Origin: Kofleriaceae bacterium
GTDB taxonomy: Bacteria > Myxococcota_A > Polyangia > Haliangiales > Haliangiaceae
Reading direction: 5' to 3'
DNA length: 64,000 nucleotides
NCBI GenBank assembly: GCA_020633495.1
Contig: JACKDR010000009.1
Span: forward strand, 62,001 to 126,000
Numbering within the stretch: the first letter of the stretch is position 1; each line of letters opens with the position of its first letter. Shown piece after piece: positions 1-7,894 of this stretch. The notes under the pieces were generated by a model that was not told the DNA's origin, searched no databases, and saw only the letters and a list, made by a program, of their open reading frames with translations. The translations under genes were made by a program, and so were the position numbers.

Positions 1-570
1 TTCGCCGCGCTCGGCGCCGAGGTCGACACCACGGCGTGGGAGCCGGCGGCCCTGGCGGCGACGCTGCGCGCCTGCGCGCCGACCCACGTCTTCTGCCTGA
101 TCGGCACCACCCGCGGCGCCGCCCGCGGCGAGGGCGTGCAGGGCGATCCGTACCTCGCGATCGACTACGGCCTGACCCAGCTGCTGTGCGACGCCGCGGC
201 CGCGGCGGGCTCGACGCCGCGCCTGGTCTACCTGTCGTCGGTCGGCGTCGGCCCCAGGGCGCGCTCGGCATATCTCGCAGCCCGCTGGAAGGCGGAGGAG
301 GCGGTGCGCGGCGCCGGCCTGCCGTGGGTGATCGCGCGACCGTCGTTCATCGTCGGCGCCGGCGACGGCGCCCGTCGCGACGACGGCCGGGCCGGCGAGA
401 AGGCCGCCGCGGTCGTCGTCGACGGCGTGCTCGCGGTCGTGGGCCTGATCGCGAAGCGGACGCGGGCGCGCTACCGCTCGATCACTCCCGAGGCGCTCGC
501 CGACGTGCTGGTGCGAGCCGGCCTCGATGGCGCCGCCGATCGCATCATCGAGGGCATCCACCTGCGCTGA
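1..570 (+). CDS. NAD(P)-binding (atypical SDR/NmrA-like) protein, 5' partial
   Basis: The gene runs in from the left edge, so the N-terminal glycine-rich nucleotide-binding loop is not in the window; 189 codons are visible. The visible part has the usual order of an extended/atypical short-chain dehydrogenase: a strand ending HVFCLIGTTRG, then LVYLSSVGVG, the Y-x-x-x-K-like stretch around YLAARWKAEEAVR, and the WVIARPSFIVG block in which these proteins close the substrate pocket. The C-terminus (ITPEALADVLVRAGLD) is typical of proteins that act on quinones or isoprenoids, or regulate by binding NAD(P). The substrate cannot be told. It is followed 40 nt later by the mechanosensitive channel with no terminator seen. 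Confidence 0.75.
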   Translation, partial: FAALGAEVDTTAWEPAALAATLRACAPTHVFCLIGTTRGAARGEGVQGDPYLAIDYGLTQLLCDAAAAAGSTPRLVYLSSVGVGPRARSAYLAARWKAEEAVRGAGLPWVIARPSFIVGAGDGARRDDGRAGEKAAAVVVDGVLAVVGLIAKRTRARYRSITPEALADVLVRAGLDGAADRIIEGIHLR

Positions 571-596
571 CGGTTTCTGTACGTGGCCATACGGGG

Positions 597-602
597 TAGC
601 GT
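597..602 (+). promoter_or_regulatory. -10-like TAGCGT, 8 nt before the mscS start
   Basis: TANNNT hexamer 8 nt before the ATG with no Shine-Dalgarno sequence between them. This matches the leaderless pattern seen at many other starts in this window. No convincing -35 was found. Confidence 0.35.
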
Positions 603-610
603 AGGCCCCC

Positions 611-1888
611 ATGGCACGCACCGATGCACTGATCGCGGCGGCGTCCAGCTACGGGATGCCGGCCTGGATGGAGCGCACGTACCTCGACGTCGAGGTGTGG
701 AAGTACCTGGCCATCATCGGCCTGCTGTTCGGCGCGTTCGTCGGCAAGCAGCTGCTCGAGTTCATCGTCCGGCGCTACGTCCGCGCCATGCTGGCCCGCA
801 GCGGCCTGCACTACCTCGAGAAGACCAGCAAGCAGGCCGACCGCGCGGTCGGCTTCCTGACCTTCGCGTTGATCATCTACCTCGGGCTGCCGCTGGTCGA
901 CCTGCCGGCGCAGAGCGAGCAGATCGCCCGCGTCGCGGCGCGCGCGCTGACCGCGGTCGGCGGGGTGTGGCTGGCGTTCCGGGTCCTCGACGTCCTGTTC
1001 GACTTCCTCGCCGGCAAGGCCGACAAGACCGAGAGCAAGCTCGACGACCAGCTGGTGCCGATCCTGCGCCGCACGGTGAAGGTGTTCGCCGCGGTGATCG
1101 GCAGCCTGTTCGTGCTGCAGAACATGAACGTCGACGTCGGCTCGCTGCTCGCCGGCCTCGGCCTCGGCGGTCTGGCCTTCGCGCTCGCCGCCAAGGACAC
1201 CGTCGCCAACTTCTTCGGCTCGGTGATGATCTTCATCGACAAGCCGTTCACCATCGGCGACTGGATCAAGATGGGCGACAGCGAGGGCATCGTCGAGGAG
1301 GTCGGCTTCCGGACCTCGCGCGTGCGCACGTTCTACAACTCGCTCTTGACCGTGCCCAACGCGCTGATGACGACCGCGGTCATCGACAACTACGGCGCCC
1401 GCAAGTTCCGCCGCTACAACACGACGCTGGGCATCACCTACGACACGCCGCCGGAGAAGATCCAGGCGTTCTGCGAGGGCATCCGCGGCATCATCCGCGC
1501 CCACCCGGGCATGCGCCAGGACTTCTACCTGGTCGAGTTCCGGGGCTTCGGCGACTTCGCGCTGGAGATCATGCTGTACTGCTTCATGGTCGCGCCGACC
1601 TGGGCCGACGAGCTGCGCACGCGCACCCAGCTCAACATCGAGATCATGCGGCTGGCCGAGCGCATGGGCGTGGCGTTCGCGTTCCCGACCCGGACGCTGC
1701 ACGTCGACAGCCTGGCGTCGCCGGGCACCGGCGCGCGGCCGCACAAGGCGCCGTCCACCGACGAGCTGGCGGCGATCGTCGCCGACTTCGCGCCGGGCGG
1801 CGCGCAGTCGCGGCCGCGCGGCGTCAAGATCAGCCCCGGCCACGACGCCGCGCCGACGCCGCACGGCTCCGACGACGACGCCGGGTAG
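611..1888 (+). CDS. MscS-family mechanosensitive ion channel
   Basis: Inner-membrane tension-gated channel of the small-conductance (MscS) family, 425 residues. Hydrophobic helices lie near residues 35-55, 80-100, 108-130 and 150-195. The pore-lining helix and its exit carry the family signature: a Gly/Ala-rich run (LLAGLGLGGLAFALAAKDT) directly followed by NFFGSVMIFIDKPF, then the beta-domain (IGDWIKMGDSEGIVEEVGFRTSRVRTF). The C-terminal 50 residues are hydrophilic and basic and resemble no domain. The likely role is release of solutes after hypo-osmotic shock. ATG chosen because the membrane region starts shortly after it and a TANNNT box lies 8 nt upstream. Confidence 0.92.
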   Translation: MARTDALIAAASSYGMPAWMERTYLDVEVWKYLAIIGLLFGAFVGKQLLEFIVRRYVRAMLARSGLHYLEKTSKQADRAVGFLTFALIIYLGLPLVDLPAQSEQIARVAARALTAVGGVWLAFRVLDVLFDFLAGKADKTESKLDDQLVPILRRTVKVFAAVIGSLFVLQNMNVDVGSLLAGLGLGGLAFALAAKDTVANFFGSVMIFIDKPFTIGDWIKMGDSEGIVEEVGFRTSRVRTFYNSLLTVPNALMTTAVIDNYGARKFRRYNTTLGITYDTPPEKIQAFCEGIRGIIRAHPGMRQDFYLVEFRGFGDFALEIMLYCFMVAPTWADELRTRTQLNIEIMRLAERMGVAFAFPTRTLHVDSLASPGTGARPHKAPSTDELAAIVADFAPGGAQSRPRGVKISPGHDAAPTPHGSDDDAG

Positions 1889-1901
1889 CCGCCCGGGCGG
1901 C
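1888..1901. terminator. GC palindrome between convergent genes
   Basis: A perfect 14-bp palindrome (GCCGCCCGGGCGGC) begins at the last base of the mscS stop codon. It sits in the 24-nt gap before the convergent dioxygenase-like gene. There is no T tract, so a bidirectional terminator is inferred from position only. Confidence 0.35.
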
Positions 1902-1912
1902 GCCCGCGCGGG

Positions 1913-2593
1913 TCACGCCGGCTCGAGCACGAAGTCGAAACCGGCGCGGCGGACGCCGCGCTCGACCCGGTGGGGCATGATCAGCGACGGCACGATGAAC
2001 GGGTCGCCGTCGTTGTACGGGTCGCCGGCGAAGTAGAGCTGGGTGGTCAGCGGGCGGTGGCCGGCGGCGCGCAGCTTGACGTGCAGGTGGGCGGGCCGGT
2101 AACGGCTGCCGTTGAGGTAGCGCCCGGGCACCACGGTGGTGACCCGCCAGGCGCCGTCGGCGGCGGTGCGCAGCGCGCCGCGGTAGCGGTAGCCGTCGAG
2201 GTCGTAGTCGCCGCGGGCGTCGGCCTGCCAGATCTCGAGCTCGACGTCGCCGAGCCCGGCGCAGTCGGTCGACAGGACGCGGCCGCCGACGATCAGGCGC
2301 TCGCCGGGATCGCCGTCGGCGACCAGCACCGCGCGGTGCGGGGCGCCGGCCTTGAAGAACGGGCCCTCGATGTTGTCGGCGGTGGGCGCCGAGCACGCCG
2401 GCGCCGCGGCGATCGCGGGGAGGTCGTCGTGATCGTCGTCGTCGACCACCGCGGGAGTCGGCAGGCGGGCGTCGGCGCTGGCGACGGCGCGGCGGCCGCC
2501 GCCGCAGGCGGCCAGCAGGGTGGCGCCGGCGCCCCAGCGGAGGAGCGCGCGGCGGGACAGGGGGCGGTCGGGAGCGGGGCGAGGTCGGGTCAC
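1913..2593 (-). CDS. Intradiol ring-cleavage dioxygenase-like lipoprotein
   Basis: 226 residues. The N-terminus has a twin-arginine stretch (SRRALLRWGAGATLLAAC) ending in a lipobox, so the mature protein should be exported, perhaps folded via Tat, and lipidated at Cys. The rest is the protocatechuate 3,4-dioxygenase/catechol dioxygenase fold: NIEGPFFKAGAPHR, DYDLDGYRYRG, then RPAHLHVKL and LTTQLYFAGDP, the segment that supplies the two His ligands of the non-haem Fe(III). Secreted members of this fold are common and their substrates are mostly unknown; aromatic ring opening is possible but unproven. A longer ATG-start ORF exists, but this GTG is preferred because the export signal follows it and it does not overlap pyrD. 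Confidence 0.82.
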   Translation of the reverse strand: MTRPRPAPDRPLSRRALLRWGAGATLLAACGGGRRAVASADARLPTPAVVDDDDHDDLPAIAAAPACSAPTADNIEGPFFKAGAPHRAVLVADGDPGERLIVGGRVLSTDCAGLGDVELEIWQADARGDYDLDGYRYRGALRTAADGAWRVTTVVPGRYLNGSRYRPAHLHVKLRAAGHRPLTTQLYFAGDPYNDGDPFIVPSLIMPHRVERGVRRAGFDFVLEPA

Positions 2594-2595
2594 AC

Positions 2596-2628
2596 CCGGA
2601 CAACGCGGCCCGGCGCCGACCGGCGCAC
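2596..2628 (-). promoter_or_regulatory. Bipartite 33-bp motif, copy 1
   Basis: On the + strand this reads CCGGACAACGCG-N10-GACCGGCGCAC. The same two blocks with the same 10-nt spacing recur at 7835-7867. Here the motif ends 2 nt before the GTG of the dioxygenase-like gene, where a promoter or operator is expected. Confidence 0.5.
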
Positions 2629-2645
2629 GAAATCGTACGGCCGGG

Positions 2646-3770
2646 TCAGGGCGCGCCGGGCGGGGCCGCCGGGGCCGCCGGGGCGGGCGCGTCGGCGCCG
2701 ACCGCGTCCTGGATCGACGCCAGGCCGGCGCCGCGGACCCGGGCCGCGAGGTCGCGCTGCAGCCGGCGCGGCCACGCCGGGCCACCGTAGATGAAGCCGG
2801 TGTAGGCCTGGACCAGGGTCGCGCCGGCGCGGATCCGGGCCCAGGCGTCGTCGGCGTCCTCGATGCCGCCGACCGCGATCAGCACCAGCCGGTCGCCGAC
2901 CCGGGCGCGCAGCCGGCGCAGCACCGCCAGGGCCCGGGCCTTGAGCGGCCGGCCCGACAGGCCGCCGGCGCCCAGCGCCGCGACCGCGGCCGCCGGGGTC
3001 TCCAGGCCGGTGCGGGCGATCGTCGTGTTGGTCGCGACGATGCCGTCGAGGCCGAGCTCGAGCGCGAGGTCGGCGACGGCGTCGACGTCGTCGTCGGCGA
3101 GATCCGGCGCGATCTTGACCAGCAGCGGCAGGCGCGGCGACGGCCGCGTGCGATCGAGCGCGTCGCGCACCGCCGCCAAGAGCGGCCGCAGCTTGTCGAC
3201 CGCCTGCAGGTCGCGCAGCCCCGGCGTGTTGGGCGACGACACGTTGACGACGACGTAGTCGGCGTAGGGCGCCAGCCGCTCGGCGCTGGCGACGTAGTCG
3301 GCGATCGCGCCGTCCTCGGGGACGACCTTGGTCTTGCCGAGGTTGACGCCGACGACGCCGGCGGGGCGGCGGCGCAGCCGGGCCTCGGCGACCGCGGCGC
3401 CGCGGTTGTTGAAGCCGAGCCGGTTGATCAGCGCACGGTCGCGGGTCAGCCGGAACATCCGCGGCGTCGGGTTGCCGGGCTGCGCCTGGGCGGTGATCGT
3501 CCCGACCTCGACGAAGCCGAAGCCGAGCGCCAGCAGCGCGCCGGCGCCGCGGGCGTCCTTGTCGAAGCCGGCGGCGAGGCCGAGCGGTCCGGGCAGGTCG
3601 AGACCGAGGGCGCGGACCCGCAGCGCCGGGTCACGCGGCGCGCAGCGCCACGCCCACAGCCGGCGCACCCCGGGGATCGCCATCATCACGCGCAGCGCGG
3701 CGAAGCCGATGCGGTGCGCGAGCTCGGCGGGCAGCCGCTGCAGCACGAGCCAGTAGAAGAAGCGGTACAC
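2646..3770 (-). CDS. pyrD: Dihydroorotate dehydrogenase (quinone), class 2
   Basis: Catalyses oxidation of dihydroorotate to orotate with FMN and membrane quinone, the fourth step of UMP synthesis. At 374 residues it has class 2 length, with the N-terminal amphipathic helix (MYRFFYWLVLQRLPAELAHR) that docks on the membrane. Family blocks are intact: GLAAGFDKDARGAGAL, NRLGFNNRG, GVNLGKTK, the active-site NVSSPNTPGLRDLQ with catalytic Ser, LLVKIAPDL, IVATNTTI, GGLSGRPL and the phosphate-binding IAVGGIEDADDA. The Pro/Ala-rich last 30 residues are extra. The start is a GTG, with TATAAC 8 nt upstream. Confidence 0.97.
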   Translation of the reverse strand: MYRFFYWLVLQRLPAELAHRIGFAALRVMMAIPGVRRLWAWRCAPRDPALRVRALGLDLPGPLGLAAGFDKDARGAGALLALGFGFVEVGTITAQAQPGNPTPRMFRLTRDRALINRLGFNNRGAAVAEARLRRRPAGVVGVNLGKTKVVPEDGAIADYVASAERLAPYADYVVVNVSSPNTPGLRDLQAVDKLRPLLAAVRDALDRTRPSPRLPLLVKIAPDLADDDVDAVADLALELGLDGIVATNTTIARTGLETPAAAVAALGAGGLSGRPLKARALAVLRRLRARVGDRLVLIAVGGIEDADDAWARIRAGATLVQAYTGFIYGGPAWPRRLQRDLAARVRGAGLASIQDAVGADAPAPAAPAAPPGAP

Positions 3771-3778
3771 CGCGGCGG

Positions 3779-3784
3779 GTTATA
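3779..3784 (-). promoter_or_regulatory. -10-like TATAAC of pyrD
   Basis: TATAAC on the minus strand lies 8 nt before the pyrD GTG, with no ribosome binding site between. This is consistent with a leaderless or near-leaderless mRNA. Confidence 0.5.
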
Positions 3785-3791
3785 GCCCGGG

Positions 3792-4858
3792 TCACTGTCG
3801 ATCCCAGGCCTGGCCGGAGCCGTAGACGCCGACATCACGTCGTGGCGCCTGATCCGTGCCCGTGCCCGCTCCGACCTCCGGTCTCTCCCCCGTGCCCGTG
3901 CCCGTGCCCGCTCCGAATTCCGCTCTCTCGCCCGTGCCCGTGCCCGTGCCCGCTCCGATCTCCGCTCTCTCCCCCGTGCCCGTGCCCGTGCCCGTGCCCG
4001 CTCCGATCTCCGCTCTCTCCCCCGTGCCCGCGCCCGCTCCGACCTCCGCCCTCGGCCCTCCGCCGCCCCTGCCCTTCCCGCCCATCGTCCCGCCCATCGT
4101 CCCCCCCAGCGCCGCCACCAGCGCCTCGGCGTCGGCCCCGATCGCCAGGCCCTCGTCGCCCTCGACCGCCTCGGCCCGCCGCGCCGCCTCGGCCGCGTCG
4201 CGTCGCGCCGCCGCGCGATCGCCGAGCGCGCGCTCCGACTCGGCGCGGTCGACCAGCAGCCGCACCGGCGCCGCCGCGTCCGGCCCGATCGTCGCCACGT
4301 ACACCAGCCCGGCCTCGTCGAAGCGGGCCAGCGCGGCGCGATGATCGCCGCGTCGCTGCGCGATCAGCCCCAGGTTGTGCAGCACCATCGCGCGCTCGCC
4401 GTGCCCGGCGGCCTCGAACACGGGCAGCGCGAGCCGCAGCTCGCGCTCGGCGCCGTCGAGATCACCGCGCGCCATCAGCACCAGCGCGATCGAGTTGTGG
4501 GTCAGCGCGGTGTCGACGTGGTCCTCGCCCAGCGCCGCGACCTTGATCGCCAGCGCCTCGCGGTAGCGCGCCAGCGCGCCGTCGAGATCGCCGCGCAGGC
4601 GCAGCACGCCGGCGACGTTGTGCAGATCGCGGGCGACGTCGGGGTGACCGTCGCCGAGGCGGCGCCGGTCGATCGCCAGCGCGGCCTCGTGCTCGGCGAG
4701 CGCGACGTCGAGGCGGCGCTGGGCGCGCGCCACGCTGCCCAGCGCCGAGTGCGCGCGCGCGACCTCGACGTCGTCGTCGCCGACCAGGGCGCGTCGCCGC
4801 GCCAGCGCCACGCCCAGCAGCGCCGCGGCGTCGCCTAGCCGGCCGCGGTTGTAGGCGA
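3792..4858 (-). CDS. TPR C-terminal part of a frameshifted Ser/Thr kinase
   Basis: This frame continues the kinase gene lying just upstream on the same strand. The kinase frame stops at 4859 after the codons for LELARG, and one added G there gives LARGLIAYNRGRLGDAAALLGVALARRR, the usual run into the repeats. The segment holds about five TPRs of the type following myxobacterial kinases (HPDVARDLHNVAGVLRLRGDLDGAL, HVDTALTHNSIALVLMARG). Its last 80 residues are a low-complexity tail of AEIGAGTGTGTGER-like units encoded by a GTGCCC hexamer minisatellite. The TPRs probably bind protein partners. With the kinase part it forms one gene of about 1,020 codons. Confidence 0.75.
3856..4040. repeat. GTGCCC-hexamer minisatellite inside coding DNA
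   Basis: Four to five units of about 39-48 bp, each made of two to four GTGCCC hexamers followed by a GCTCCGAyyTCCGsTCTCTCsCCC-like block. It encodes the repetitive tail of the kinase/TPR gene. The same hexamer, in reverse orientation, forms a non-coding array at 47726-47863. Confidence 0.85.
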
Positions 4859-6847
4859 TCAGCCCCGCGCCAGCTCGAGCCGCGCCGCCAGCGCCTCAGG
4901 CGCGCCGGCGCGGGCGATCGCGGCGTCGGCGTGCCGGGCGCGGACCTCGGCCTCGTCGAGGTCGCGGCGCTCGCCGGCCAGCGACACCAGCTCGAGCCAC
5001 GCCTGCGCCGCGCCGACGTCGTCGTGGCCGCGCTCGGCCGCCCACAGCGACGCCAGCGCCGGGTCCTCGGCGGCGCGCAGGTCGCCGGCCGCGCGCAGCG
5101 CCGCCGCCCGCACCAGCTGGGCCTCGGCCACGGTCGGGGCGTGGCCGGAGGCCTCGGCGTCGGCGATCAGCGGCGCGCTGTCGGCGAGGGCGCGCGCGTG
5201 ATCGCCGACCGCGAGCGCGGCGCGCGCCGTGGCGATCCGGCGCTGGGCGTCGACCGCGGCGGCGCGCTGCGCCGGCTCCGCGGGCAGCGGATCGGCGGCG
5301 CCTGCGGCCAGCGCCGCGCACTCCGCCGGCTCCGGCAGCGCCGCCACCGCGTCGACCGCGCGCAGGGCGATCGCGCGGTCGGCGGTCTCGAGGCGCGCGA
5401 CCAGCGCGGCCAGCTCGTCGCGACGCCGCTCGAAGCAGCGGCCGCGGGTCGCCGCCGCGTCGGCGCCACCGCGTGGGTGACGGTGGTGGCCCGGCACAGC
5501 GCGTCCTGGCCGGCCGCCCACCGCGCGGTCCAGGCGTCGAGCGCGGCGACCGTGCGCTCGCCGACGTCGCGCGCCCACGCCCCGCCCCGTCGATCGCGCC
5601 CAGCGACGCGGCGACCGGGCGCGGGCGTCCGCGTCCCACACCGTCGCGAGCTGCGCGGCGCCGGTGTCGCAGCGCGGCGCCGCCGCCGGCGCGGCGCCGG
5701 TCGCCGCGACCACCACCGCGGCGGTGACGGCGCTGGCCGCCAGCGCCGCGCCGCCGGCCCACGCCCAGGCGTGGCGGCGCCGGTGACGGCGCGCGTCGAT
5801 CGCGTCGAGCAGCGCGGTCAACGACGGCCACCGCGACGCCGGCGACGCCGCCAGGCCGCGGGCCAGGATCGCGTCGAGCCACGCCGGCACCGCGCCGGGG
5901 CCGCGCGTGATCGCGCCGGCGTCGATCGACGCCAGCAGCGCCTGCCACGACGCGCCCGCGTACGGCCGCACGCCGTGCAGCGCCTCGAACGCGGTGACGC
6001 AGAAGCCGAACTGATCGGCGCGGGCGTCGGCGGCGCCGCCACGCAGCACCTCGGGGGCCATGTACGCCGGGGTGCCGACCACCACGCCGGTGCGGGTCAG
6101 CGTCACCGCCGCCGCGCCGTCGTCGTCGACGACCGCGACGTCGGCCCCGCCACCGTCCGCGCCCGCGGCCGCGGCGCCGTCGACCCCGGCGCCGCGCGCC
6201 AGGCCGAAGTCGCCGATGCGCGCCCGGCCGTCGTCGCCGACGATGACGTTGTCCGGCTTGACGTCGCGGTGGATCAACCCGGCCGCGTGCGCCGCCGCCA
6301 GGCCGCGCCCGGCCTGGACCAGGACGTCGCACACCTGCCGCCACGACCGCGCCGGCGCCCACGCCCGCAGCGTCGCGCCCGCCACCAGCTCCATCGCGAC
6401 GTAGACGCGGCCGCCCGCGGTCCCGACCTCGTGCACCGCGACGACGTGGGGGTCGGCCAGCTTCGCCATCGCCTGGGCCTCGCGCTGCAGCCGCGGCCGC
6501 GCCGCGTCGGCGGCGTCGCCGTCGTCGCGCAGCACCTTGAGCGCGACCCGGCGGTCGAGGTGCGGGTCCCAGGCCGCGTAGACCACGCCCATCGCGCCGC
6601 TGCCGAGCCGCTCGCCGACGACGTAGCGACCGAGCCGCGCGCCCGGCGCCAGGGCCAGGACGTCGGCGTCGCCGGCCGCGTCGGCGCCACCGTCGTCGCC
6701 GTCGGGGCGGCTGCCGCGCGCCACCGTCGCCACCACCGCGCGGCAGTCGCCGCAGCCGTCGAGGTGCGCCTCGGCCCGCGCCATGGCCGCGACCGCCAGC
6801 TCGCCCTGGACCAGCTGCCACACCGTGTCGTCGTCGAGGCAGGGCAC
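4859..6847 (-). CDS. Ser/Thr kinase with N-terminal zinc finger (frameshifted)
   Basis: The N-terminus carries an anti-sigma-type zinc finger (HLDGCGDC near residue 30). A complete Hanks kinase domain follows (about 75-340): Gly loop GERLGSGAMGVVY, VALKVL, HRDVKPDNV, DFGLAR and GTPAYMAPE. One transmembrane helix lies near 360-382. The region after it is broken by three apparent single-base losses, all in G/C runs, near 5611, 5590 and 5466. Restoring them gives the family sequence WDADARARVAASLGAIDG, AWARDVGERTVAALDAWTA and TRGRCFERRRDELAAL; a fourth break at 4859 separates the TPRs. The start is the GTG at 6847, with TACCTT 10 nt upstream; the longer ORF would run across the divergent sigma gene. 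It probably senses or gates that sigma factor. Confidence 0.8.
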   Translation of the reverse strand: MPCLDDDTVWQLVQGELAVAAMARAEAHLDGCGDCRAVVATVARGSRPDGDDGGADAAGDADVLALAPGARLGRYVVGERLGSGAMGVVYAAWDPHLDRRVALKVLRDDGDAADAARPRLQREAQAMAKLADPHVVAVHEVGTAGGRVYVAMELVAGATLRAWAPARSWRQVCDVLVQAGRGLAAAHAAGLIHRDVKPDNVIVGDDGRARIGDFGLARGAGVDGAAAAGADGGGADVAVVDDDGAAAVTLTRTGVVVGTPAYMAPEVLRGGAADARADQFGFCVTAFEALHGVRPYAGASWQALLASIDAGAITRGPGAVPAWLDAILARGLAASPASRWPSLTALLDAIDARRHRRRHAWAWAGGAALAASAVTAAVVVAATGAAPAAAPRCDTGAAQLATVWDADARARSPRRWARSTGRGVGARRRRAHGRRARRLDRAVGGRPGRAVPGHHRHPRGGADAAATRGRCFERRRDELAALVARLETADRAIALRAVDAVAALPEPAECAALAAGAADPLPAEPAQRAAAVDAQRRIATARAALAVGDHARALADSAPLIADAEASGHAPTVAEAQLVRAAALRAAGDLRAAEDPALASLWAAERGHDDVGAAQAWLELVSLAGERRDLDEAEVRARHADAAIARAGAPEALAARLELARG

Positions 6848-6914
6848 CGCGCCGATCAAGGTAGCACCCCGCCGTGGCCCGACCGCGCGCCCCAGCTTAT
6901 CTTCACGGCTGGCC

Positions 6915-7814
6915 ATGGCGACCCTGCTGCACGACGTCCTCGCCGCCGCCGCCCCTGACGCGGCGCGCCGGCTGGGCGCGCCTGACGCCGCCGAGGCCGC
7001 GCTCGCGGCGCTGTGCGCCGACGCCGCCGCGGCCTGGCCCGACGTCGCGATCGCGCCCGCGGCGCTGATCGCGGCGATCGGCGCGCGCCTCGCCGGCGAC
7101 GCGCCGCCCGCGCTCGGTCCCGACCTCGCCACCGAGCTGCACCTCGCGCTCGGCTGCGCCGGCGGCGACGCCGCCGCGATCCGCCACTTCGAGCGCCGCT
7201 ACCTCGACGTCGTGCCGGCCGCGCTCGCGCCCATGAAGCTGCCGGCCGCCACCGTCGAGGACGTCCGCGCCGTGGTCCGCGACCGCCTGCTGGTCGCCGA
7301 CGGCGACGCGCCGCCGCGGGTCGTCGTCTACGCCGGCCAGGGCCGGCTGCGCGGCCTGGTCCAGGTCAGCGCGGTGCGCGCCGCGATCAGCCTGCTGCGC
7401 AAGACCGCGCGCGAGCTGCCGATCGCCGGCGACGACGTCGGCGGCGCCGCCGCGCTCGACCACGACGCCGAGCTCGCGCTGATCAAGGCCCAGTACCGGG
7501 CCGCGTTCACCGCCGCGTTCGCCGCCGCCGTGCGCGGCCTCGACCGCCGCGACCGCACGCTGCTGCGCCTGCACTTCCTCGGCGGCATGACGCTGGAGCA
7601 GCTGGCCGCGATGTACGGCGTCCACCGCGCCACCGCGGTGCGCTGGCTGGCGGCGGCCCGCAAGCAGATCCTCGCCGACACCCGGCGCCGCCTCCGCGAC
7701 GACCACGGCGTGCCGGCCGCCGAGCTCGACGACCTCGTCGCGCTGGTCCAGAGCCGGCTCGAGGTCAGCGTCCGGCGGCTGCTGTCGTCGCTGGAGACGT
7801 CGGCCGGGCCGTAG
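6915..7814 (+). CDS. RNA polymerase sigma-70 factor, myxobacterial gmx1 type
   Basis: 299 residues, divergent from the zinc-finger kinase with 67 nt between starts. It resembles the TIGR03001 (Sig-70_gmx1) family. The N-terminal half contains HFERRYLDVVPAALAPMKL and RLRGLVQVSAVRAAISLLRK, a region 2-like block. The C-terminal half is a clear region 4 helix-turn-helix (LDRRDRTLLRLHFLGGMTLEQLAAMYGVHRATAVRWLAAARK). Members of this family are repeatedly paired with kinases carrying an N-terminal zinc finger, as here, so the kinase is the likely regulator. ATG 6915 was chosen because homology starts there and TATCTT lies upstream; the upstream in-frame extension is compositionally unlike the protein. 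Confidence 0.88.
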   Translation: MATLLHDVLAAAAPDAARRLGAPDAAEAALAALCADAAAAWPDVAIAPAALIAAIGARLAGDAPPALGPDLATELHLALGCAGGDAAAIRHFERRYLDVVPAALAPMKLPAATVEDVRAVVRDRLLVADGDAPPRVVVYAGQGRLRGLVQVSAVRAAISLLRKTARELPIAGDDVGGAAALDHDAELALIKAQYRAAFTAAFAAAVRGLDRRDRTLLRLHFLGGMTLEQLAAMYGVHRATAVRWLAAARKQILADTRRRLRDDHGVPAAELDDLVALVQSRLEVSVRRLLSSLETSAGP

Positions 7815-7834
7815 GGTCGGGGCCAGGGGCACGT

Positions 7835-7867
7835 CCGGACAACGCGCGGTCGCGGCGACCGGCGCAC
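7835..7867. promoter_or_regulatory. Bipartite 33-bp motif, copy 2
   Basis: Second copy of CCGGACAACGCG-N10-GACCGGCGCAC, in the same orientation as the copy at 2596-2628. It lies in the 80-nt gap between the convergent sigma-factor and TPR-kinase genes, where neither needs a promoter. It may therefore be a terminator, an antisense promoter or a repeat element. Confidence 0.45.
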
Positions 7868-7894
7868 CGGATCGGAGCCCCGCGCGGATCTCGG

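Noticed and set aside
3856..4040. Repeat block considered as CRISPR
   Set aside because: Repeats vary in length and have no unique spacers; the block is a coding minisatellite.
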